Part shown: piece by piece, positions 41,663 to 47,186 of the stretch
Numbering within the stretch: position 1 is the stretch's first letter
Layout: each line of letters opens with the position of its first letter
Assembly (NCBI GenBank): GCA_014654535.1
Contig: BNBA01000033.1
Location: forward strand, 1 to 47,186
DNA from: Xanthomonas boreopolis
GTDB lineage: Bacteria > Pseudomonadota > Gammaproteobacteria > Xanthomonadales > Xanthomonadaceae
Length of the DNA: 47,186 bases
Reading direction: 5' to 3'
Made by a program: the position numbers and the translations under genes
Notes under the pieces: model-generated
The model's database searches: none
Told to the model about the DNA's origin: nothing
What the model saw: the letters and a program-made list of their open reading frames with translations, nothing else

Positions 41663-41691
41663 TGACACCGGTTTCCAAAACCCATTAGAAT
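41662..41691 (+). promoter_or_regulatory. kduI promoter with overlapping LacI-type operator
   Basis: TGACACCGGTTTCCA (41663-41677) matches the shared operator core. A possible -35, ATGACA (41662-41667), lies on it. A good -10, TAGAAT (41686-41691), follows at 18-base spacing. A repressor bound here would hide the -35. Transcription would start about 41698, giving a 5' leader of about 45 bases. Confidence 0.65.
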
Positions 41692-41742
41692 CGCTCCCGA
41701 CCCTTGCGGGACGCATCGTCGCCCCGCCCACCGGAGAGCCCC

Positions 41743-42597
41743 ATGTCCCTGTACTGCAAGACCCACTACGCCACCCATCCCGCCGCCGTCCAGGGCGCCA
41801 GCAACGACGAGCTGCGCGAGCTGTACCTGCTCGACGGGCTGTTCGCGGAAGGGCGGATCGTCCTCAAGTACACCCACTACGAGCGCTTCGTGATCGGCGG
41901 CGCCGCCCCGACCGACGCCCCGATCGCGCTGCCGGCGCAGACCGAGCCGGCCTCGGCCGCCGGGCATCCGTTCCTGGAGCGCCGCGAGCTGGGCGTGATC
42001 AATGTCGGCGCCGGCACCGGCACGGTGACCGTGGACGGCACCGCCTACACCCTGGCGCCGAAGGACGGCCTGTACGTGCCGATGGGCAGCGCCGAGGTGG
42101 TGTTCGCCTCGGCCGATGCGGCCCATCCCGCCAAGTTCTACCTGGCTTCCACCCCGGCGCACGCGCGCTTCGAGGCCAGGCACATCTCGATCAAGGATGC
42201 CGTCCCGCTGGAGCGCGGCGCGCTGGAGACCAGCAACGAGCGCACCATCTACCAGTACATCGTGCCGGCGACCTGCCCGTCCTCGCAGCTGCTGCTGGGC
42301 CTGACCATCCTCAAGCCGGGCAGCGTCTGGAACACCATGCCGCCGCACCTGCACGACCGCCGCAGCGAGGTCTACTTCTACTTCGACCTGGGCGAGAACG
42401 ACCGCGTCTACCACTTCATGGGCGAGCCGGACGCGCAGCGCCACATCGTCATCAAGAACGACGAGGCCGTGGTCTCGCCGCCGTGGTCGATCCACATGGG
42501 CGCCGGCACCAGCAACTACGCCTTCATCTGGGCGATGGGCGGCGAGAACCTGGACTACACCGACATGCACGTGCTGGACATCTGCCAGCTCAAGTAA
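41743..42597 (+). CDS. kduI: 5-dehydro-4-deoxy-D-glucuronate isomerase (DKI isomerase)
   Basis: A 284-residue cytoplasmic cupin-type isomerase. It converts 5-keto-4-deoxyuronate from pectin lyase products to 2,5-diketo-3-deoxygluconate. Metal ligands are visible as H202, H204 and E209 in [17 protein letters not shown], with a further histidine downstream in [12 protein letters not shown]. Length and the end [17 protein letters not shown] are typical. Start at the ATG after CCGGAGAGCC. The upstream frame to 41704 has no better ribosome site. kduD follows about 97 bases later in the same direction, and the operator/promoter lies upstream. Confidence 0.95.
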   Translation: MSLYCKTHYATHPAAVQGASNDELRELYLLDGLFAEGRIVLKYTHYERFVIGGAAPTDAPIALPAQTEPASAAGHPFLERRELGVINVGAGTGTVTVDGTAYTLAPKDGLYVPMGSAEVVFASADAAHPAKFYLASTPAHARFEARHISIKDAVPLERGALETSNERTIYQYIVPATCPSSQLLLGLTILKPGSVWNTMPPHLHDRRSEVYFYFDLGENDRVYHFMGEPDAQRHIVIKNDEAVVSPPWSIHMGAGTSNYAFIWAMGGENLDYTDMHVLDICQLK

Positions 42598-42694
42598 CGC
42601 CGTGGAGCGGGGCTCCGCCCCGCTGCGCCTTTCATGGGAGCCGGGGAATCCGCCGGCCGCCCGACACCATCCGCGTCAACCGAGGGGATTTCGC

Positions 42695-43453
<759 letters not shown>

Positions 43454-43462
43454 CCGCCGTTC

Positions 43463-43486
43463 CCTTCCCCCGCTTGCGGGGGAAGG
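43463..43486 (+). terminator. Hairpin after kduD
   Basis: CCTTCCCCC (43463-43471) pairs with GGGGGAAGG (43478-43486) across GCTTGC, 10 bases after the kduD stop. The motif resembles a short dispersed palindrome common in the family. No T-run follows. The rest of the gap to 43614 contains one further hairpin at 43575-43595. Confidence 0.5.
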
Positions 43487-43574
43487 TGCCCGGAGGGCGG
43501 ATGGGGGCGACTCCGCTGGGAGCCGATCAAGACCATGGCTCATCTGCGTTCCCATTTCCAGATACGAGCCGGTA

Positions 43575-43595
43575 ATGCCGGCCTTTAGCCGGCAT
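43575..43595 (+). other. Hairpin upstream of the CE12-cupin gene
   Basis: ATGCCGGC (43575-43582) and GCCGGCAT (43588-43595) form an 8-bp perfect stem with loop CTTTA, ending 19 bases before the ATG of the next gene. It could influence translation or mark an mRNA 5' boundary. Confidence 0.45.
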
Positions 43596-43614
43596 GCCAC
43601 ACGGGAGCCACGCC

Positions 43615-44739
43615 ATGCTGCGCCTGTTGCTGCTGTTGCCGCTGCTGCTTGCCGGTGCGACCCACGCCGCCGCCCCGCAGCGCGTCTTCGTCGCCGGCGA
43701 TTCCACCGCCGCCGAGTACGGTCCCGAACGCGCGCCGCAGGCCGGCTGGGGCCAGATGCTGCAGTCGTGGCTCGACCCGGCGCAGTGGAGCGTGCGCAAC
43801 CATGCCAAGGGCGGGCGCAGCGCGCGCAGCTTCATCGAGGAAGGCCGTCTGGACGCGATCGCCGCGGAACTGCGTGCCGGCGACGTGCTGCTGGTCCAGT
43901 TCGGCCACAACGACGCCAAGTTCGAGGACCCGACCCGCTACGACGATCCGCAGGAAGCGTATCCGCGCTACCTGATGCGCTACGTGCAGTTGGCCCGCGA
44001 CAAGGGCGCCACGCCGGTGCTGATCACGCCGGTGGCGCGGCTGCTGTACGACTTCGGCTCGCTGCTCGACACGCACGGCCCGTACACCCAGGCGGTCAGG
44101 CAGCTGGCGCAGCGCGAGCAGGTGGCGCTGATCGACCTCAACGCCAGCTCGACCGCGTGGATCCGCGGCCTGGGCGAGGAAGCGGCCAGGCCCTATTTCA
44201 TGTTCGTGCCGGAGCAGGGCAAGGCCGACGGCACGCACTTCAGCCGGGCCGGCGCGACCGCGGTGGCCTGCCTGGTGATGCAGGGCTGGGTGGCCTTGCA
44301 GCCGGCGCTCGAGGCGCAGCTGCGGCGCGACATCGACTGCGGCGCCAGCGCCGACGCCGCCCGGCTCCGCGCCGCGCAGGCGCATCCCTCGCTGGTCCAG
44401 CACGAGCGCGACGTGGCGCGCGAGCAGCCCGGCCCGCACGGCGGCGCCGGGACGACCACGGCCTACCCGTTCTTCGCCGACGCGCCGGGGCTGCCCTTCG
44501 TGCTGCGCAAGCGCGTGCTGCACAAGGGCGCCGGCATCGGCCTGCACCCGCACCACAAGGACGAGGTCTATTACATAGTCAGCGGGCGCGGCCTGTACGC
44601 GCTGGACGGCAGGCAATACGAAGTCGGGCCCGGCCATGCCCTGCTCACGCGCCCGGGCAGCACGCATGCGCTGCTGCAGACCGGCGAGGAACCGTTGGTG
44701 ATCCTGCTGGCGTATCCGACCAAGAGCAGCGGGCACTGA
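43615..44739 (+). CDS. Secreted fusion of a CE12 rhamnogalacturonan acetylesterase and a C-terminal cupin
   Basis: A 374-residue exported protein with two clear domains. The ATG at 43615 follows GGGAG; another in-frame ATG 21 bases upstream has no advantage. Signal peptide 1-19. Residues about 23-230 are an SGNH acetylesterase: S30 in GDST, GGRS (66-69), N99 in GHND, and D205-x-x-H208 (DGTH). Residues about 290-370 are a cupin with the classic motifs: H311, H313 and E317 in GLHPHHKDEVYY, and H351 in RPGSTHALLQ. The cupin may bind a metal and could act like KdgF (which converts unsaturated uronate to the KduI substrate) or be a sugar-binding module. No separate kdgF is seen here. It is downstream of kduI-kduD. 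Which activity the cupin has is not established. Confidence 0.85.
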   Translation: MLRLLLLLPLLLAGATHAAAPQRVFVAGDSTAAEYGPERAPQAGWGQMLQSWLDPAQWSVRNHAKGGRSARSFIEEGRLDAIAAELRAGDVLLVQFGHNDAKFEDPTRYDDPQEAYPRYLMRYVQLARDKGATPVLITPVARLLYDFGSLLDTHGPYTQAVRQLAQREQVALIDLNASSTAWIRGLGEEAARPYFMFVPEQGKADGTHFSRAGATAVACLVMQGWVALQPALEAQLRRDIDCGASADAARLRAAQAHPSLVQHERDVAREQPGPHGGAGTTTAYPFFADAPGLPFVLRKRVLHKGAGIGLHPHHKDEVYYIVSGRGLYALDGRQYEVGPGHALLTRPGSTHALLQTGEEPLVILLAYPTKSSGH

Positions 44740-44864
44740 TTCCCGCGGGATCGAGGCTTGTCGTTGCCCGCGGCAGCGTAGTAGCGTCGTCCCGGGTCGG
44801 AAGCGGCAATGGCGGAAGGGCGCGATGCCGTCGCCTTGCCGCAAGCCAGGCGAGGTGCACCGGA

Positions 44865-45212
44865 ATGAAGGTATCCCTGAAGCGCGTCTACGAGCCGCCC
44901 GCCTCGAGCGACGGCAAGCGCATCCTCGTCGAGCGGCTGTGGCCGCGCGGCATGACCAGGCAGGCCGCGCATGTCGACCTGTGGCTGAAGGACGTGGCGC
45001 CGTCGCCCGCGCTGCGCAAGTGGTACGGGCACGAGGTGGCCAAGTGGGACGCGTTCCAGGCCAAGTACCGCGCCGAGCTCGAATCCAATCCGGCGCTGGA
45101 GGAACTGCGCAGGCTCGCCCGGCAGGGCCACGTCACCCTGGTCTACGCTTCGAAGGACGAACGGCACAACAGCGCCCTCGTCCTCAAGCAGGTCCTCGAC
45201 GGCACGGCGTAG
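44865..45212 (+). CDS. DUF488 family protein
   Basis: A 115-residue cytoplasmic protein of the DUF488 family. The N-terminal LKRVYEPPASSDGKRILVERLWPRGMTR and the WLKDVAPSPALRKWYGHEVAKWDAFQAKYRAEL segment are the family hallmarks. The C-terminal VTLVYASKDERHNSALVLKQVL completes it. Function is unknown; single-domain DUF488 proteins are widespread in stress and metal-exposed bacteria. The 44740-44864 gap has no clear terminator. It is convergent with phhA, 31 bases away. The gene is outside the pectin locus functionally. Confidence 0.85.
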   Translation: MKVSLKRVYEPPASSDGKRILVERLWPRGMTRQAAHVDLWLKDVAPSPALRKWYGHEVAKWDAFQAKYRAELESNPALEELRRLARQGHVTLVYASKDERHNSALVLKQVLDGTA

Positions 45213-45243
45213 CGACGGGAACGCCGCGCCGCGCCGCGCGGGC

Positions 45244-46134
45244 TCACACGTCGCCGTCCTGGCTCCAGCCTTCGCCGCTGCCCCGCTGCAGCACGCGGTC
45301 GGTATCGAGGACTTCGCCGGCCGGGATCGCGTCCTGGTCGGCCAGGCGCGCGTAGACCGGGGTGAAGTCCGGCGCGGTCGCCTGCATCAGCTGCTCGAAG
45401 CTGTCGATGACGAAATAGGTCTTCTGGAAGCTGTCGATGCGGTAGCGCGTGCGCATGATCCGTTCCAGGTCGAAGCCGATCCGGTTGGGCGCGGGCGATT
45501 CCAGCGAGTACAGCGACTCGCCCTTGGACGAGACGATGCCGGCGCCGTAGATGCGCAGGCCGTCGGGCGTGTCGATCAGGCCGAACTCCACCGTGTACCA
45601 GTACAGGCGGGTGAGGTTCTGCAGCGCCTCCGGGCCGATGCCGTGCGCCTTCACGCCGCCGCGGCCGTAGGCCTGCATGTAGTCGGCGAACACCGGGTTC
45701 ATCAGCAGCGGCACGTGGCCGAACAGGTCGTGGAACAGGTCCGGTTCGGCGATGTAGTCGATCTGCTCGGGCCGGCGGATCCACCACGTCACCGGGAAGC
45801 GGCGGTTGGCCAGGTGGTCGAAGAAATCCAGTTCCGGCAGCAGGCCTTCCACGCCGACCAGGGTCCAGCCGGTGGCCGCGCCGAGCGCCTCGTTGAGCCG
45901 GTCGAAGCGCGGGATCGCGCGCGCATCCATGCCCATCGCGTCCTGCGCGCGCAGGAATTCCCCGCAGGCGCGCCCGACCAGCAGTTCGCGCTGGCGCGCG
46001 TAGAGCGTGCCCCAGGTGCGGTGGTCGTCGGCCGAATAGCCCTCCCAGGGCTGCTCGACCACGGCGGTGGTGTAGACCGGCACGTAGCCCTTGTCGGTGA
46101 GCTGGTTCTCGACGCGGCGGGGAACGGCGTTCAT
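45244..46134 (-). CDS. phhA: Phenylalanine 4-monooxygenase
   Basis: A 296-residue non-haem iron, tetrahydrobiopterin-dependent hydroxylase that converts L-phenylalanine to L-tyrosine. The iron ligands are visible as H135 and H140 in DLFHDLFGHVP and E183 in WYTVEFGL. The bacterial single-domain length is normal. The ATG at 46134 follows CGGAG on the minus strand; a longer upstream frame without a ribosome site is not used. It diverges from a Lrp/AsnC regulator, and the space between holds two TTGCGC-type palindromes, so control by that regulator is likely. It belongs to aromatic amino-acid metabolism, not to pectin use. Confidence 0.94.
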   Translation of the reverse strand: MNAVPRRVENQLTDKGYVPVYTTAVVEQPWEGYSADDHRTWGTLYARQRELLVGRACGEFLRAQDAMGMDARAIPRFDRLNEALGAATGWTLVGVEGLLPELDFFDHLANRRFPVTWWIRRPEQIDYIAEPDLFHDLFGHVPLLMNPVFADYMQAYGRGGVKAHGIGPEALQNLTRLYWYTVEFGLIDTPDGLRIYGAGIVSSKGESLYSLESPAPNRIGFDLERIMRTRYRIDSFQKTYFVIDSFEQLMQATAPDFTPVYARLADQDAIPAGEVLDTDRVLQRGSGEGWSQDGDV

Positions 46135-46202
46135 CGCGGACTCCGGGATGGGATCGGGCTGGATGCACGATAGCGGAGCGCGGGCGCAACGGGCTTGCAA
46201 AG

Positions 46203-46260
46203 TTGCGCGGAAAAGCAGATTTGGCGCAATCTTGTTGCGTCAATGGATTTTGCAGCGCAA
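46203..46260. promoter_or_regulatory. Two tandem TTGCGC/GCGCAA palindromes in the phhA-lrp divergent region
   Basis: TTGCGC at 46203-46208 pairs with GCGCAA at 46224-46229, and TTGCGT at 46235-46240 with GCGCAA at 46255-46260. The two sites are offset by 31-32 bp, three helical turns, as expected for Lrp/AsnC oligomer binding. They lie between the phhA start and the regulator start. Confidence 0.55.
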
Positions 46261-46263
46261 CAC

Positions 46264-46746
46264 ATGGCCGCCTCGATCCCGCTCGACCGCACCGATCTTC
46301 GCCTGCTCGCCCTGCTGCAGACGCAGGGCCGCACCAGCAACGCCGACCTGGCGGCGCAGATCAATCTCTCGCCCTCGGCCTGCCTGCGCCGCACCCAGCG
46401 CCTGGAGGCGGCGGGAATCATCGCCGGCTACGGCGCGCGGCTGGACGCGCGCGCGCTGGGCCTGGGGCTGCAGGCGTTCGTGCGGGTGCAGCTGAAGCAG
46501 CACGGGCAAGGCGACATCGAGCGGTTCGCCGAAGGCGTGCGCGGCTGGGACGAGGTGGTGGCGTGCTGGGCGCTGACCGGGGACATGGACTACCTGCTGC
46601 ACGTGCAGGTGCAGGACCTGGAGCACTTCTCGCGCTTCCTGCTCGACCGCCTGCTCAACGCCACCGGCGTGTCCGACGTCAATTCCAGCTTCGTGCTGCG
46701 CACGGTGAAGGAACCGGTCGCGCTGCCGCTGTCGCATCTGGATTAG
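46264..46746 (+). CDS. Lrp/AsnC-family transcriptional regulator
   Basis: A 160-residue regulator. Residues about 6-60 are the AsnC-type helix-turn-helix (LDRTDLRLLALLQTQGRTSNADLAAQINLSPSACLRRTQRLEAAGII). The C-terminal half is the RAM ligand-binding domain (LGLQAFVRVQLK, ending FVLRTVKEPVALPLSHLD). The ATG at 46264 gives normal length and lies directly after the palindromes; an in-frame ATG at 46243 would place the start inside them. Neither has a clear ribosome site. It probably regulates phhA and itself, sensing an aromatic amino acid. A T-run terminator follows. Confidence 0.88.
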   Translation: MAASIPLDRTDLRLLALLQTQGRTSNADLAAQINLSPSACLRRTQRLEAAGIIAGYGARLDARALGLGLQAFVRVQLKQHGQGDIERFAEGVRGWDEVVACWALTGDMDYLLHVQVQDLEHFSRFLLDRLLNATGVSDVNSSFVLRTVKEPVALPLSHLD

Positions 46747-46770
46747 GCGCCCGGCGTTGGCCTACACTCG

Positions 46771-46799
46771 CCGCCGGTCCGGCGGAGCCGGCGGTTTTT
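46771..46799 (+). terminator. Intrinsic terminator after the Lrp/AsnC gene
   Basis: CCGCCGG (46771-46777) pairs with CCGGCGG (46788-46794) and is followed by TTTTT (46795-46799). It is the clearest Rho-independent terminator in the window. Confidence 0.75.
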
Positions 46800-46826
46800 C
46801 TACGGCGATCAAGGAAGGGGGATCGA

Positions 46827-47063
46827 ATGGACGCGAACCGGCGTGTGTCGAGGGAGCGCGTGAACGGGGTGTTCTTTGCCAGCGGCCCGGGGTTCTGGGA
46901 AACCCGGCCGGTGTTCTGGCTGTTCGTGGCGACGTCGTCGCTGTGCCTGCTGTTCGATTCGCGGGCGCTGGGGTGGAGCGGTCTGTCGGCGTTGATGCTG
47001 GGGGCCTGGGCCAGCCGGCGCGGTTGGCGGGTGCGTGAGGCGCGGCGATTGGGTCGGGATTAG
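46827..47063 (+). CDS. Small membrane protein, unknown function
   Basis: I do not recognise this 78-residue protein. The ATG follows GGAAGGGGG at good spacing. It has a charged N-terminus (MDANRRVSRERVNG), then two probable membrane helices (PVFWLFVATSSLCLLF and WSGLSALMLGAWA) and a basic C-terminus. The stop codon lies next to the inverted repeat of the following insertion sequence, so the end of the protein could have been altered by that insertion. Coding potential is supported by the ribosome site and hydrophobicity pattern only. Confidence 0.5.
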   Translation: MDANRRVSRERVNGVFFASGPGFWETRPVFWLFVATSSLCLLFDSRALGWSGLSALMLGAWASRRGWRVREARRLGRD

Positions 47064-47186
47064 AGCGTGTTATGAACTTTGATCCGGCTCGGCTATCGTA
47101 AGCGGATGAAGCCGCCACGCCCGTATCCGACCGACGTCACCGATGAAGAGTGGGCGTTCGCCGCGCCCTACCTGACGCTGATGGAC
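47064..47186 (+). mobile_element. IS5-family (IS402-like) insertion sequence, left end only
   Basis: Starting about 47064 the sequence reads GAGCGTGTTATGAACTTT, which resembles the terminal repeats of IS5/IS402-group elements, with a transposase start 42 bases later. The element runs out of the window, so the exact boundary and target duplication cannot be verified. Confidence 0.65.
47106..47186 (+). CDS. IS5-family transposase, N-terminal fragment (partial)
   Basis: ATG 47106 opens a frame that stays open to the window end (27 residues, starting MKPPRPYPTDVTDEEWAFAA). The pattern YPTDVTDEEW...PYL is the typical N-terminus of IS5/IS402 (DUF4096-type) transposases. The catalytic DDE residues lie beyond the window. 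Confidence 0.8.
   Translation, partial: MKPPRPYPTDVTDEEWAFAAPYLTLMD

Noticed and set aside
41284-41688. An open frame over the end of the LacI gene and the following gap.
   Set aside because: It overlaps the regulator in another frame and runs through several hairpins. No ribosome site or family resemblance is seen.

Overview
This is a high-GC window, probably from a Xanthomonadaceae (Lysobacteraceae) gammaproteobacterium such as Xanthomonas, Pseudoxanthomonas, Luteimonas or Lysobacter. The grounds are large TonB-dependent receptors of the Xanthomonas/Caulobacter carbohydrate type, REP-like palindromes typical of the family, a phhA/Lrp pair, and the gene styles seen throughout. The genus cannot be fixed from the sequence alone. 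The main content is a pectin/rhamnogalacturonan utilisation locus, interrupted by an unrelated 12-kb block and bounded at both window edges by insertion sequences.

Layout. 1-126: the end of an IS481-family element, inserted at a CTAG. 122-16166: kdgK (minus strand) diverges from a plus-strand run of two paralogous TonB-dependent receptors, a modular PL1 pectate lyase, a CE8 pectinesterase, a PL10 pectate lyase and a ~1344-residue secreted protein of unknown activity. 16262-28755: a structured intergenic repeat, then genes unrelated to pectin (DUF4431, DUF6766, an iron-type TonB receptor with DUF3325/DUF3649-like/PepSY partners, a lipoprotein, an aldo/keto reductase, a broken MFS efflux gene, a LysR regulator and a DUF885 lipoprotein), then a second direct copy of the repeat. 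28839-34750 (minus): an operon of two alpha/beta-hydrolase esterases, a CE12 acetylesterase and a GH95 glycosidase. 34900-41440 (plus): a hydratase-family gene, TRAP transporter dctPQM, a GH43 enzyme and a LacI regulator. 41743-44739: kduI, kduD and a CE12-cupin fusion. 44865-47063: DUF488, phhA (minus), a Lrp/AsnC regulator and a small membrane protein. 47064-47186: the start of an IS5-type element.

How it may work. PL1, PL10 and CE8 de-esterify and cleave homogalacturonan outside the cell or in the periplasm. The two TonB receptors import oligomers. The esterases, GH43 and GH95 remove acetyl, arabinosyl/xylosyl and fucosyl/galactosyl decorations. A TRAP system takes small acidic products across the inner membrane. 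KduI, KduD and KdgK convert 5-keto-4-deoxyuronate to 2-keto-3-deoxy-6-phosphogluconate. No KDPG aldolase, stand-alone KdgF, or GH28/GH88/GH105 enzyme is visible in the window. A shared motif, TGACACCG-N4/5-(C/T)CA, lies upstream of kdgK, the first receptor, the hydratase/TRAP operon (with the divergent esterase operon) and kduI. It is the likely operator of the LacI-family regulator encoded in the locus.

Most interesting items: the uncharacterised 1344-residue LamG/EF-hand/CARDB protein; the secreted CE12-cupin fusion, which might supply a KdgF-like step; the covarying structured repeat whose two direct copies exactly flank the non-pectin block; the shared operator; and an IS481 insertion in which transposase and kdgK both stop inside the target CTAG.
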